From Hyphomicrobiales bacterium (GTDB lineage Bacteria > Pseudomonadota > Alphaproteobacteria > Rhizobiales > Rhizobiaceae): 64,000 bases of DNA. This document shows positions 1 through 10,339 of this stretch, piece by piece (the first letter of the stretch is position 1; the number at the start of each line of letters is the position of its first letter). Position numbers and translations under genes: made by a program. The stretch lies in the NCBI GenBank assembly GCA_900468805.1, contig UEIF01000009.1, positions 124,001 to 188,000 of the forward strand, read 5' to 3'. The notes below the pieces were generated by a model. The model worked only from the letters and a program-made list of their open reading frames with translations, had not been told where the DNA came from and did not search any database.

Positions 1-3000
1 TGGCGCATGCGCATAGCAATATCAGCAATGCCGGCATGGCGGCGGTCACGGAAGGTTTCCAGGACAAGGAGACGCTGCGCATCGGCGAACTCTGGGCGCT
101 GCCCTCGCTCGTCCGCTACGTGCTGATCGACAATCTTCGCCATGTTGCGACGCGCGTCGACAAGAGTCGTGAAATGCGCACCAGCGCCAATGCAGCCGCG
201 ACCCAGGCGATAGCGCTCGGTGATGCAGGGTCCGCCGGCTTCCTGGAGACCCTTGTCGCCAATCTCGACGATACGACCTTCGTCACCCAGCTACATTATC
301 GCCTGCGCAACGCGCTGGAGCCAACCGAAGCTGCGCTCAGCTGGCTCGAGGCGAAACTCGCGGCAAAGGGGACCGATGCCGAAGCGGTGATGTCGGCCGA
401 GCAGGTGCGTCTTGGCGCGGCCAACACGCTGATGGGCAGCATCATCAAGAGCCTGCGCGAGATCAACGATACCGACTGGTCCGAATGGGTCGAAGAAGTC
501 AGCACGATCGACAAGTTGCTCTGGCAGCAGACGGATTATGCCGAGCTTGATTCCGGATCCCGCAACAGCTATCGCCGCCAGATCGAGAAGCTTGCCAAGC
601 GCTCCGACAAGACGGAAATGGATATTGCCGAGGCGGCCGTGCGTCTGGCCGATCGCGCGAAAGCAGAAAGCCAGGATCCCTCCTCTTCGGCGGGCAATGT
701 CGGCTATTATTTCGTCGGCAACGGGCGACGGGCGCTGGAGGCCGAGATCGGTTTCCGGCCAACGCTTGGCCTGCGCTTCATGCGCGCGATCCGCAAGCTG
801 AACTGGCTGGCGATCGCCGTGCCGGTTCTGCTCCTGACGCTGCTGGCGCTGGTCATCACCAATGCGATTTTCGTCGATGCCGGCATGCCGCTTTTTGCGA
901 TGATCGTTCTGCTGCTGATGTTTGCGCTTCCGGCATCCGAAGGCGCGACCGGTCTCTTCAACTTCTTCGCTACCTTCTTCATCACGCCCGATCGTCTTGT
1001 CGGTTACGAATTCAAGAAGGGCCTGCCGGCAGACGCTCGCACGCTTGTCACCATCCCCTGCCTGATCGGCAAGCGCGAGCATGTCGATGAACTCGTCCGC
1101 AATCTCGAGGTCCATTATCTCGCCAATGCCCGCGGCGAAATTTATTACGCGCTTTTGAGCGACTGGCCGGACGCGCAGGAGGAGCAGAGCGACCGCGATC
1201 TCGAAGTGCTCGACTATGCGCTGAGCAAGATTGCCAATCTGGAGGCACGTTATGCCGAGGAGAGCAAGCAGCGCTTCTATCTGCTGCATCGTCGCCGTCA
1301 ATATAATCCGGGCGAAGGCGCCTGGATGGGCTGGGAGCGAAAGCGCGGCAAGCTGCACGAGCTCAACATGCTGTTGCGCGGCGCACCGAACACGAGCTTC
1401 CTGCCCGGTGCCGATCGCGTGCCGCAGGATGTGAAATATGTCATGACGCTTGACAGCGACACGCGGGTCGTCCGTGACACCGTGACCAAGCTTGTCGGCA
1501 AACTGCATCACCCGATCAATCGCCCGGTATTCGACGCCAAGAAGCAACGTGTCGTCGATGGCTACGGCGTGCTTCAGCCCCGCGTGACGCCGTCGCTCAC
1601 GACAGGCAAGGATGCTTCGACCTTCCAGCGCGTCTTCTCTGTCAATCGCGGCCTAGACCCCTATGTTTTTGCCGTCTCCGACGTCTATCAGGACATCACC
1701 GGCGAAGGCACCTTCACCGGCAAAGGTCTCTATCACGTCGATGCCTTCGAAGCGTCGCTCAAGGGCCGAATCAAGGAAAACTCGGTTCTCAGCCATGACC
1801 TGCTCGAAGGTTCGATGGCGCGCTGCGCACTGGTAACAGACTGCGAGCTCGTCGAGGACTTTCCGATCCGCTACGAAGTGGAAGTCTCGCGTCAGCATCG
1901 CTGGGCGCGGGGCGACTGGCAGCTTCTGCCCTACATCTTTGATGACCGCCGCGGCGTCACTGCGCTCGGCGGCTGGAAGATGTTCGACAATCTACGCCGG
2001 TCGCTGACGCCGATCGCCTGGTTCCTGGCATCCGTGATGGGCTGGTACTGGATGGACCCGCTCGGCGCACTCATCTGGCAGATCCTGCTGATCTTCAGCC
2101 TGTTCGTTGCGCCGACCTTGTCGCTGATCAACGGCATCATCCCGCGCACGAGCGACATCATTCTTCAGGCCCATCTGCATACCGTCTGGAAAGATATCGA
2201 GAATGCCAACGCCCAGGTGGCGATGCGCATCGTCTTCATCGCCGACACTGCCTGCGTCATGGCCGACGCCATCATCCGCTCGCTCTACCGCCTCTTCGTC
2301 AGCCGCAAGTTGATGCTGCAGTGGCGCACTGCCGCAAGTGCGCAGGCTATGGCGCAGACGACGATCCTCGGTCATTACAAGGTCATGTGGCGAGCACCGG
2401 TGCTGGCCATTCTGGCGCTGCTCTTTACCATTTCCTCAGGCGACAGCGCTTGGGTGGTCGGCCTTCCCTTCGTCATCCTCTGGGTCCTGTCGCCGGCCAT
2501 CGCCTGGACGGTCAGCCAGACGGCAGAAACCGAAGACAGGCTCGATGTGCCTGACAATGTCCGCAACGAGCTTCGCAAGATCGCAAGGCGCACCTGGCGC
2601 TATTTCGATCACTTCGTGGTTCCCGGCCAGCACTACTTGCCGCCTGACAATGTCCAGCAGACGCCGCATGCCGTTGTCGCCATGCGCACCTCGCCGACCA
2701 ATATCGGCGTCTATCTGCTGTCGGTGATTTCGGCACGCCGTTTCGGTTGGATTTCCTTTGAAGATGCGATCAAGCGCATCGAGCAGACGATCGAGACAGT
2801 CGACAGGCTCGAGAAGTATCGCGGCCATCTCTTCAACTGGTACCACACCGATACGCTGAAGCCGCTCGGCCGCCGATATGTGTCATCAGTCGACAGTGGC
2901 AATTTTGCCGGTCATCTGATTGCCGTATCGTCGGCATGCCGGATCTGGGCCCAGTCTCCCCTTACACAGGTTCACACCGACCTCGATGGCATCGGCGATG

Positions 3001-6000
3001 TCGCGGCCATTCTTCGCGAGGTGCTCGGTGATCTCAGGGAAGAGAATAAATCGGTCCGCTCTCTCCACGATCGGCTTGATGGCCGGATCGCCGATCTCGA
3101 GACGGCGGTTTCCACAGGCAAGCGGGAGAAAGAATTCTCCTCGGGCCTGATTGAGCGATTTGCCGGACAGGCGCGGGAAATCCGCGAACTTGCCGGCAGC
3201 CTCGACCGAGAGGTGAAGACAGCGCAAAGCGACGAGATCGTCCACTGGGCCGAAAAGCTCGTGGAAACCTGCGAGCTTCATCTGACCGACAAGGCCTTCG
3301 ATCCCTCGCAGGTGGATGCCATCAGCGAGAGGCTGATCCGCGTCGGCAGTCGCGCCCGCGAGATCGCTTTCGACATGGACTTCGGCTTCCTCTACCGCCC
3401 CGAGCGCCGGCTGCTGTCGATCGGCTTCCGCGTGGAGACGGAAGAAGTCGATGCGGCGTGCTATGACCTGCTTGCCTCGGAGGCACGTCTGACCAGCCTG
3501 TTTTCCGTCGCCAAGGGCGACCTGCCGACAGAGCATTGGTACAAGCTCGGCCGCCATGTCGTCCCGGTCGGTCCGCGCGGCGCTCTGGTTTCCTGGTCCG
3601 GTTCGATGTTCGAATATCTGATGCCGCCACTCGTCATGCAGGAGCGCAGCGGAGGCATCCTCAACCAGACCAATAATCTGATCGTTCTCGAACAGATGAA
3701 CTATGCCCGCAGCCTCGGCACGCCCTGGGGCATTTCGGAAGCGGCCTTCAACGCCCGCGACCACCAGATGAACTATCTGTACAGCAATTTCGGCGTCCCG
3801 ACGCTCGGCCTGAAGCGTGGCCTCGGCCAGAACGCCGTCATCGCGCCCTATGCCTCGTTGCTGGCAAGCCAGTACAACCCGGTCGCCGCCCTCGAAAACC
3901 TCAACAGGCTGCGGACCCTTGGTGCGCTCGGCATGTACGGTTTCCATGATGCCGTCGATTTCACGCCGAGCCGTGTGCCCGAAGGCAAGCAGTGCTCCGT
4001 GGTCTACAACTACTATGCGCACCATCACGGCATGTCGATCGCTGCCGTCGCCAACGTCGCCTTCGACGGCATGCTGCGCGAACTCTTCCACGCCGATCCT
4101 GTGATCGAGGCAGCCGAATTGCTGCTGCAGGAAAAGGCGCCTCGTGACATTCCAGTTATGGCGGCCAAGCACGAAACCGATGCGCCGGCGACCATCCAGG
4201 GCGATCTCATGCGTCCGGAAGTGCGACGCCTGGAAGATCCGGCATCGCGCGAGCGCGAATTGCTGCTGCTGTCCAACGGCCGTTATTCGACCATGCTGAC
4301 GGCGACCGGCTCAGGCTACAGCCGCTGGAAAAACCTCTCCGTCAACCGGTGGCGGGCTGACCCGACCGAAGACCGCTGGGGCTCCTTTATCTTCCTGCGG
4401 GATACAGAATCCAACGAATGGTGGTCTGCGACGGCCGAGCCGCGCTCGATTGCCAACGAGCATGTCCGCGTCAGCTTCAGCGACGACAAGGCGGAATTCA
4501 TCAAGACCGTCGGCGAGTTGACAAGCGAGATGGAAGTCTTCGTCGCCAGCGATCACGATGCGGAAGGCCGCCGCCTGACGATCACCAATACTGGCACAGA
4601 AGACCGCGTCATCGAAGTGACCTCCTATATGGAGCCGGTCGCGACACTCGATATCGTCGATACAGGACACCCGGTCTTTGCCCGTATGTTCCTGAAGACG
4701 GAGATTGCCGCTGCCGGTGACGCAATCTTCGTGGAACGCCAGAAGCGCGGCCTGACCGATCCCGATGTCGCCATCGCGCAGCTCATCGTCGATACGTCTG
4801 GTGAGAACGGCCAGACGCAATACGAAACCGACCGCATGCGCTTCCTCGGCCGTGGGCGCACCCTGACCGAAGCTGCCGCCTTCGACGCGGACGCCAAGCT
4901 GTCAGGCACCGACGGCTTCACCATGGATGCCTGCGTGTCGTTGCGCCGTACGCTACGCGTGCCGGCCGGTGAAAAAGTCAGCGTGACTTTCTGGACCGTT
5001 GCGGCTGCTGAACGCTCTGAACTTGAGGCGGCGCTGGAACACTATCGCCAGCCGGAAAGCTTTGCCCAGGGCCTCGTTCAAGCCTGGACGAGAACACAGA
5101 GCCAGCTGCGCCAGATCGGCGTCAACTCGAAGGAAGCAGCAGCCTACCAGCGGTTTGCGCGCTATATCATCTATCCCGATATGGCTCTGCGTGCCGACAA
5201 CAAGGCGGTTCGCGAAGGCCTGAAGTCCCAGTCCGTGCTTTGGGGCGCGACCCTGTCCGGCGATGCGCCGCTGATGACGCTGCGCATCACTGATGAGCTC
5301 GGTACCGATCTCGTCAAGGAGTTGCTGCGGGCACAGGGTCTCCTGCAGTCGCGCGGCGTCGAAGTCGATCTCGTTATCTTCAACGAGCGCGCCGGCGAGG
5401 CGGCCTCTGAGATGCAGCGCACGATCGACCAGCTCTGCGATGCGGCGCGTCACGCCAGCGAAATCGCCGGTATCCAGCGCAACATCTATGTGCTGCGCAA
5501 GGATCTGACGACGCCCGAAGCCTATGACGCCATCATAGCCGCCTCGCGCGTCGTTCTGCGCGGGCGCGACGGCAGCCTCATCGACCAGTTGCAGCGGGCC
5601 CGCTCCGTTGCCGGTTCGCCCGCACTGCTCGGTCAGTGGGGTGATTCCACCCTCGTGCCGAGGACGCTCCGCGGCGTAGCCTCGCCAGAACCGGCTGACG
5701 GCAGCGATCTTGCGTTCTGGAACGGCTATGGCGGCTTTGCAGCCGACGGCAGCGAATATGTCGTACGCCTGTCGGGCGGCGAGCAGACGCCGCATCCGTG
5801 GGTCAACATCATGGCCAATGACAGCTTCGGCTTCCATGTCTCGGCGGAAGGTGCCGCCTTCACCTGGAGCCAGAACTCCCGCGACCATCAGCTTACCCCA
5901 TGGACGAACGATATGGTCGCCAACAGACCGGGCGAGGCCTTCTATCTGAGGGATCTCGATCGTGGCTCTGTCATCGTACCCTATGCGTCGCTCGCACAGC

Positions 6001-8078
6001 GGTCCGACACGCGCTTCGAAGCTCGCCATGGGCTTGGCTACTCGGTCTTTTCGACGGTTCAGGACGAAATCGCCCTGGAGGTCACGCAGACCCTGCATAT
6101 GGAGAAGTCGGTCAAGCTGACGCAGCTGCGCATCCGCAACGATGCGGGCGAGGCACGCAGGCTGCGCCTTTATGGCTACGCGGAATGGATCCTCGGCAAC
6201 AACCCGACGAAGAGCAAACCGTTCATCATCTCCAGCTTCGACAGCGCGAGTGGGTCGGTCTTCGCGAGCAATCCGTTCAGCGTAAGCTTCGGGACGCGTG
6301 TCGCGGCATTTGCGGCAAGCGAAACGCCATCGAGCGTTTCTACCAGCCGCCGCGAATTCATCGGTCGCCACGGAACGATCCAGCAGCCACGCACCGTCTC
6401 GGCGGGCTCGCGGCTCTCCAACGCCATGGATCTCGACGGGGATCCGGCAGCCGCCATGGCGTTCGATCTGACGATCCAGCCAGGCGAAGTGCGCGATATC
6501 TGCTTCTATATAGGTGATGCCGCCTCACAGGAGGAAGCGGCAGCGCTGATTGCCGAAATCCGTTCCGTGAGCTTTGAAGACGTTCTCAGCCAGACCCGCA
6601 ATTTCTGGAAGAGCTTCACCGGCAAGACGCGCGTTTCGACGCCGGACCAGCGGCTCGACTTCATGGTCAACAGCTGGCTGCCTTATCAGACCTATAGCTG
6701 CCGCATCATGGCCCGCACCGCCTTCTACCAGTCGAGCGGCGCCTGGAACCTGCGCGACCAGCTGCAAGATTCGCTGGCTTTCCTGCTGCACTCGCCGGAC
6801 ATTGCTCGCAAGCAGATCCTCAATACGGGCCGCCGCCAGTTTCCGGAAGGAGACTTTCAGCACTGGTGGCTGGCAGACAGCGGCGCCGGCGTTCGCACGA
6901 ACATCTCCGACGATCCGGTCTGGCTCGCTTATGCGGTCGATCAGTATTGCTCGGCGACCGGCGATAGCGCGATCATGGACGAGATGCTGCCCTTCGTTGA
7001 AGGCGCGCAGCTCAGCCCCGGCCAGTACGACGCCTTCCTACAGCCGCGCGTTTCGGATGAGACCGCATCGCTCTACGAGCATGCCGCTCTTGGCCTCGAT
7101 CTCGCGATCAAGCGCACCGGCGTCAATGGCCTGCCGCTGATGATGAGCGGTGACTGGTGCGATAAGATGGACCGCGTCGGCATGGCCGGCCGCGGGGAGA
7201 GCGTCTGGCTCGGATGGTTCCTGGCTGGTGCGCTACGCCAGTTCATCTCCTATGCCGAAACCCGTGGTGATACCCAGCGTGTCGGCCTCTGGACGGCGCA
7301 TCTGGAAAAGCTCAAGGCCGCAATCGAAACGGCCGGCTGGGACGGTGAATATTATCGTCGCGGCTATTACGACAACGGCGCGCCGCTCGGCTCCAGCCAG
7401 TCGGAAGAGGACAAGATCGACTCGATCGCCCAGTCCTGGAGCGTGCTGTCAGGCGAGGGGAATCCCGAGCGCAGCGAAATGGCGATGAAGGCCGTGCTCG
7501 ACAAGCTCGTCGATGAAGAAGGCAAGTTCATTCGTCTGCTGACACCGCCCTTCGTCAAGCCTGTCAACGACCCCGGGGTCATCAAAGCCTACCCGCCCGG
7601 CGTGCGCGAAAACGGCGGCCAATACACCCATGCTGCCACCTGGGCGGTCCTTGCTCTCGCCCGCATGGGCCGCGCCGAAGACGCATGGCGTGCCTTCGAG
7701 ATGCTGAACCCGATCAATCATTCGCTCGATAAATCGTCTGCGGATGTTTATCGGATCGAGCCTTATGTGATCGCCGGCGACGTCTATGGTGAAGGCGCCC
7801 TCAAGGGCCGCGGCGGCTGGAGCTGGTATACTGGCTCAGCCGGCTGGCTCTACCGTGTGGCAATCGAGGGCATCCTCGGCATACGCTCGGAGAATGGCCG
7901 GCTGCAGGTCAAGCCGGCCTTGCCGCCCGGATGGGACGGCTTCTCCGCCGAGCTCGATCTGCCGAGTGGAAAATATCAGGTTTCCGTTTCGAAGGTGGAC
8001 GCGGATCGCTGCTCCGTGACGATCAACGGCACCGCGCTTGATGATCTGAATGAGGGATATCTGCTGGAAGCCAAATGA
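1..8078 (+). CDS. ndvB: Cyclic beta-1,2-glucan synthase, 5' partial
   Basis: Inner-membrane enzyme that builds and cyclises periplasmic beta-1,2-glucan from UDP-glucose, needed for osmoadaptation and plant interaction in rhizobia and agrobacteria. The frame is already open at position 3, so the start lies outside the window; about 2690 codons are visible, against roughly 2830-2870 in NdvB/ChvB. Counting from the Met at 36: transmembrane (TM) segments at about 255-305 and 675-720, between them a GT84 synthase with TLDSDT (about 470) and QHRWARGDW (about 620), then further TM segments to about 840. A central glycoamylase-like/transglycosylase region and a C-terminal GH94-like phosphorylase domain follow, with WNLRDQLQDS near 2236 and SGDWCDKMDRVG near 2370. 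This order is diagnostic. The gene ends at TGA 8076-8078, followed by a hairpin. Confidence 0.97.
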   Translation, partial: AHAHSNISNAGMAAVTEGFQDKETLRIGELWALPSLVRYVLIDNLRHVATRVDKSREMRTSANAAATQAIALGDAGSAGFLETLVANLDDTTFVTQLHYRLRNALEPTEAALSWLEAKLAAKGTDAEAVMSAEQVRLGAANTLMGSIIKSLREINDTDWSEWVEEVSTIDKLLWQQTDYAELDSGSRNSYRRQIEKLAKRSDKTEMDIAEAAVRLADRAKAESQDPSSSAGNVGYYFVGNGRRALEAEIGFRPTLGLRFMRAIRKLNWLAIAVPVLLLTLLALVITNAIFVDAGMPLFAMIVLLLMFALPASEGATGLFNFFATFFITPDRLVGYEFKKGLPADARTLVTIPCLIGKREHVDELVRNLEVHYLANARGEIYYALLSDWPDAQEEQSDRDLEVLDYALSKIANLEARYAEESKQRFYLLHRRRQYNPGEGAWMGWERKRGKLHELNMLLRGAPNTSFLPGADRVPQDVKYVMTLDSDTRVVRDTVTKLVGKLHHPINRPVFDAKKQRVVDGYGVLQPRVTPSLTTGKDASTFQRVFSVNRGLDPYVFAVSDVYQDITGEGTFTGKGLYHVDAFEASLKGRIKENSVLSHDLLEGSMARCALVTDCELVEDFPIRYEVEVSRQHRWARGDWQLLPYIFDDRRGVTALGGWKMFDNLRRSLTPIAWFLASVMGWYWMDPLGALIWQILLIFSLFVAPTLSLINGIIPRTSDIILQAHLHTVWKDIENANAQVAMRIVFIADTACVMADAIIRSLYRLFVSRKLMLQWRTAASAQAMAQTTILGHYKVMWRAPVLAILALLFTISSGDSAWVVGLPFVILWVLSPAIAWTVSQTAETEDRLDVPDNVRNELRKIARRTWRYFDHFVVPGQHYLPPDNVQQTPHAVVAMRTSPTNIGVYLLSVISARRFGWISFEDAIKRIEQTIETVDRLEKYRGHLFNWYHTDTLKPLGRRYVSSVDSGNFAGHLIAVSSACRIWAQSPLTQVHTDLDGIGDVAAILREVLGDLREENKSVRSLHDRLDGRIADLETAVSTGKREKEFSSGLIERFAGQAREIRELAGSLDREVKTAQSDEIVHWAEKLVETCELHLTDKAFDPSQVDAISERLIRVGSRAREIAFDMDFGFLYRPERRLLSIGFRVETEEVDAACYDLLASEARLTSLFSVAKGDLPTEHWYKLGRHVVPVGPRGALVSWSGSMFEYLMPPLVMQERSGGILNQTNNLIVLEQMNYARSLGTPWGISEAAFNARDHQMNYLYSNFGVPTLGLKRGLGQNAVIAPYASLLASQYNPVAALENLNRLRTLGALGMYGFHDAVDFTPSRVPEGKQCSVVYNYYAHHHGMSIAAVANVAFDGMLRELFHADPVIEAAELLLQEKAPRDIPVMAAKHETDAPATIQGDLMRPEVRRLEDPASRERELLLLSNGRYSTMLTATGSGYSRWKNLSVNRWRADPTEDRWGSFIFLRDTESNEWWSATAEPRSIANEHVRVSFSDDKAEFIKTVGELTSEMEVFVASDHDAEGRRLTITNTGTEDRVIEVTSYMEPVATLDIVDTGHPVFARMFLKTEIAAAGDAIFVERQKRGLTDPDVAIAQLIVDTSGENGQTQYETDRMRFLGRGRTLTEAAAFDADAKLSGTDGFTMDACVSLRRTLRVPAGEKVSVTFWTVAAAERSELEAALEHYRQPESFAQGLVQAWTRTQSQLRQIGVNSKEAAAYQRFARYIIYPDMALRADNKAVREGLKSQSVLWGATLSGDAPLMTLRITDELGTDLVKELLRAQGLLQSRGVEVDLVIFNERAGEAASEMQRTIDQLCDAARHASEIAGIQRNIYVLRKDLTTPEAYDAIIAASRVVLRGRDGSLIDQLQRARSVAGSPALLGQWGDSTLVPRTLRGVASPEPADGSDLAFWNGYGGFAADGSEYVVRLSGGEQTPHPWVNIMANDSFGFHVSAEGAAFTWSQNSRDHQLTPWTNDMVANRPGEAFYLRDLDRGSVIVPYASLAQRSDTRFEARHGLGYSVFSTVQDEIALEVTQTLHMEKSVKLTQLRIRNDAGEARRLRLYGYAEWILGNNPTKSKPFIISSFDSASGSVFASNPFSVSFGTRVAAFAASETPSSVSTSRREFIGRHGTIQQPRTVSAGSRLSNAMDLDGDPAAAMAFDLTIQPGEVRDICFYIGDAASQEEAAALIAEIRSVSFEDVLSQTRNFWKSFTGKTRVSTPDQRLDFMVNSWLPYQTYSCRIMARTAFYQSSGAWNLRDQLQDSLAFLLHSPDIARKQILNTGRRQFPEGDFQHWWLADSGAGVRTNISDDPVWLAYAVDQYCSATGDSAIMDEMLPFVEGAQLSPGQYDAFLQPRVSDETASLYEHAALGLDLAIKRTGVNGLPLMMSGDWCDKMDRVGMAGRGESVWLGWFLAGALRQFISYAETRGDTQRVGLWTAHLEKLKAAIETAGWDGEYYRRGYYDNGAPLGSSQSEEDKIDSIAQSWSVLSGEGNPERSEMAMKAVLDKLVDEEGKFIRLLTPPFVKPVNDPGVIKAYPPGVRENGGQYTHAATWAVLALARMGRAEDAWRAFEMLNPINHSLDKSSADVYRIEPYVIAGDVYGEGALKGRGGWSWYTGSAGWLYRVAIEGILGIRSENGRLQVKPALPPGWDGFSAELDLPSGKYQVSVSKVDADRCSVTINGTALDDLNEGYLLEAK

Positions 8079-8087
8079 TAACGCTGC

Positions 8088-8117
8088 GGGGGCAGATTGA
8101 CTGGTGTCACTGCCCCC
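8088..8117. terminator. Stem-loop between convergent ndvB and cyclase genes
   Basis: GGGGGCAG (8088-8095) pairs perfectly with CTGCCCCC (8110-8117) around a 14-base loop, ten bases after the ndvB stop and 25 before the end of the convergent cyclase gene. There is no U-tract, so it may be a bidirectional or processed terminator. Confidence 0.55.
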
Positions 8118-8142
8118 CGGCGATTGCGCGCGACCGCTCCGT

Positions 8143-9201
8143 TCAATCCGTTGGCAGAGTGAAGACAGCGCAGGGTTCGGCAATGCCGCGCAACCGGTGC
8201 TCACCCAAGGGGATGAGTTGCGTGGGGATCTCCGCAGCGAGCGCGCCTGATATCAGCACACGGTGGCCGAGGGACTTGCACAACCCCTCCAGCCGGCTCA
8301 CCAGATTGACGGCGGGGCCGATGGCGGTGAAATCCAGTCGGTCGGCCGCACCGACATTGCCCCAGAGCATCTCGCCGAAATGCAGCGCCACGCCGAACGG
8401 AAGTGGTGGCAGGCCTTGCGCTTGGCGCGAGGTATCAAGATGGGCCATGCCGGCACGGGCGGCCGCGACGGCGCGTAACGACGCTTCGCAGGCCTCACCA
8501 GGTGTGCCGGTAACGGGAAAGATTGCCAGGACACCGTCACCTATGAACTTCAGCACCTCGCCCCCGAAAGCGTGGACTGCGCCTGCAATCCGATCGAACC
8601 AGGCATCAAGGGTGGCGATCATGAGAGAGGGTTCCGTTGCTTCAGAGAGGGCTGTGAAATCGCGTAGATCAGCGCAGAGCAAAGCGGCGCGGATGGTTTC
8701 GCCACTGCTGCGGCCGAGCGCGCCGGCCTGCACCTGTGCGGCGCTTCGTCGACCGAGATAGGCCTCCAGCAGGGTTGTCAGCGCCGTTCGTGCGGTCAGA
8801 GCTGCCAGGGGTGCCGCCGCAAAGCGCGCGGCCTGGTTTAACCGATCCGCCTCGGTCGGATCGAACAAACGGGATCCGGCCCAGCCCAATATCGGGCTGT
8901 CGGAGCCTCGGCCGATCTTTCCTTCATGTATTGGCCCAAGTCCGGCAAGCCAGTCGCCCGCTGCCTTGTTGAGTGGGCTGCCGGCAAAATCGAGCGCCTC
9001 GATGACGGCGCCGGTTTCTGCCCGCCACAACCAGGTGCGGCGCGCAATGATCGGATGCGGAACGGCAAGAGTGAGGGCGCCGCCCACAAGGGGCAGACCG
9101 TCGGCAAGCAACTGGGGGCCAAGCTCGGCTATGAAGTGTTCGGGGCCGGACGAGCCGCTAGCCTCATCGATCAGCCAGGCAAGGTGGGCGGGCAAATCCA
9201 T
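8143..9201 (-). CDS. Class III adenylate/guanylate cyclase
   Basis: 352-residue soluble nucleotidyl cyclase. Residues 1-165 form an uncharacterised, possibly sensory, N-terminal domain; the catalytic domain spans about 170-350. All expected residues are visible: metal-binding Asp178 (CADLRDFT) and Asp222 (GDGVLAIFP), substrate lysine Lys218, Thr292 at the purine-specifying position (RLDFTAIG), and transition-state Asn299 and Arg303. The Thr suggests the IIIb subclass, usually ATP-using, so cAMP is the likely product. A shares its architecture with the cyclase at 43350-44528. It is convergent with ndvB and has no obvious operon partner. The ATG at 9201 has a GAGG almost touching it, so a slightly different start (for example TTG at 9195) is possible. 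Confidence 0.92.
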   Translation of the reverse strand: MDLPAHLAWLIDEASGSSGPEHFIAELGPQLLADGLPLVGGALTLAVPHPIIARRTWLWRAETGAVIEALDFAGSPLNKAAGDWLAGLGPIHEGKIGRGSDSPILGWAGSRLFDPTEADRLNQAARFAAAPLAALTARTALTTLLEAYLGRRSAAQVQAGALGRSSGETIRAALLCADLRDFTALSEATEPSLMIATLDAWFDRIAGAVHAFGGEVLKFIGDGVLAIFPVTGTPGEACEASLRAVAAARAGMAHLDTSRQAQGLPPLPFGVALHFGEMLWGNVGAADRLDFTAIGPAVNLVSRLEGLCKSLGHRVLISGALAAEIPTQLIPLGEHRLRGIAEPCAVFTLPTD

Positions 9202-9330
9202 TCCTCGATCATGCCATAGCGCTCACCTGATGTCAGCCGGGTAGCTGTTGCAGCACGCCGGCCCGTTTTTTATACGGCAAGACATCGCCCTCCGCACGAA
9301 TTCAGCTTGTCTTTCAAATGAGAAGCCTGG

Positions 9331-9777
9331 TCATTTCCTGCCATGAAAAGCATCGGGTCCTGGGTTGCGTCCGGCCGCCACGGTGCTCAGCCGGCCAAGG
9401 TAGTGAGCCCATCCCTCGGCATGGCCGGCGCATTGCTCGACATTGGGCAAGCCAGTGTGCGTCAGACGCAGGAGCGTTCCATCAGGCTGTTCGATCAGAT
9501 CGATCTCCACCAGGCTGGAGCCCGGCGGCACCACCTCGCTACCATCCCAGCCGAAGCTGTAAGCCAGACGATGAACCGGAACCACTTCGCGAAAAGAGCC
9601 GCGAGCGAAACGGGCACCGGTGACGTTGACGAGGTAGAGCCCTCCAGGCTGCGGCTCGATCTCCGCCTCTGTTCCCATCCAGCGGAGGATCTTTTCCGGA
9701 TCCGTCAGCAGGGCGAACACTGCAGCAGGCGGCGCAGAAAGATGCGTTTCGCGGCGAACGACGAGGGCCTCTTGCAT
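9331..9777 (-). CDS. SRPBCC (AHSA1-like) family protein
   Basis: 148-residue single-domain protein of the START/Bet v 1 superfamily. The opening strand (VVRRETHLSAPPAAVFALLTD) with the LLTDPEKILRWMG helix, then GGLYLVNV, and a C-terminal TGLPN...HAEGWAHYLGRL helix are typical of AHSA1/polyketide-cyclase-like proteins. These bind small hydrophobic ligands or act as cochaperone-like domains; the ligand cannot be inferred. They often sit beside ArsR regulators, but none is present here. It stands alone between a cyclase and a cytochrome c on the same strand. Confidence 0.85.
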   Translation of the reverse strand: MQEALVVRRETHLSAPPAAVFALLTDPEKILRWMGTEAEIEPQPGGLYLVNVTGARFARGSFREVVPVHRLAYSFGWDGSEVVPPGSSLVEIDLIEQPDGTLLRLTHTGLPNVEQCAGHAEGWAHYLGRLSTVAAGRNPGPDAFHGRK

Positions 9778-9966
9778 CGCTTTCTCCCAAGTTTGATCTG
9801 CACCGACCGAGGGCAGGACGCGGTATCCTGCATTATTTTAGGAAGATGATCGCTCGCAGCAAGGATGTCATGCGTTGCCAGCGTTTGAATTGTGGAAGGC
9901 GCCCATCCTGAGAATCGATGTGGCGGCGGCGGCAGAGCTCATATGTACCCGCCGCCGCCTGCTCTA

Positions 9967-10335
9967 CTACGGATTTGCCTTCAGGAAGGCGATAAGGTCG
10001 TCGATTTCGAAACTCCAGAGTCCCCAGAAGCGCATCTTTGTATCAGGGATTTTTCTGCTCGGACTTGCCAGAAATTCTGCAAGTTCATGCTCGCTCCACA
10101 CAAGGCCGTCTTGGCCGGCTGTCTTCAGCGCGGGAGAGTAGGCATAGTCGTCTTTGATAGCCGCCCGCCGTCCCACGACACCCTTCAGAGACGGGCCGAA
10201 TGTACTTCTGGTGTCATCGATAGTGTGACATGAAGAACAGGCCCGGAAAATTCTCGCACCACGATCCGCATCCGCCGCGAAACAGTTGCCCGTAACTGAA
10301 GTTGCCGTGATTGCCCATGCGATTGTCCTCAACAT
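9967..10335 (-). CDS. Small periplasmic c-type cytochrome
   Basis: 122 residues. An N-terminal signal peptide (about 1-20, ending CFA-AD) directs export; heme is attached at CSSCH (Cys33, Cys36, His37), and Met101 (KIPDTKMRF) is the probable distal ligand. FGPSLKGVVGRRA is the usual class I cytochrome c552/c2-like segment. It probably acts as a soluble electron carrier. It starts four bases after the stop of the GXWXG/DUF4334 gene, so the two are probably co-transcribed, although no shared function is known. Confidence 0.9.
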   Translation of the reverse strand: MLRTIAWAITATSVTGNCFAADADRGARIFRACSSCHTIDDTRSTFGPSLKGVVGRRAAIKDDYAYSPALKTAGQDGLVWSEHELAEFLASPSRKIPDTKMRFWGLWSFEIDDLIAFLKANP

Positions 10336-10339
10336 CGCG

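Noticed and set aside
2886..6371. Long open frames of 420-470 codons antisense to ndvB
   Set aside because: GC-rich codon bias in the sense gene leaves the antisense frames open; the translations resemble no family and lack ribosome sites.
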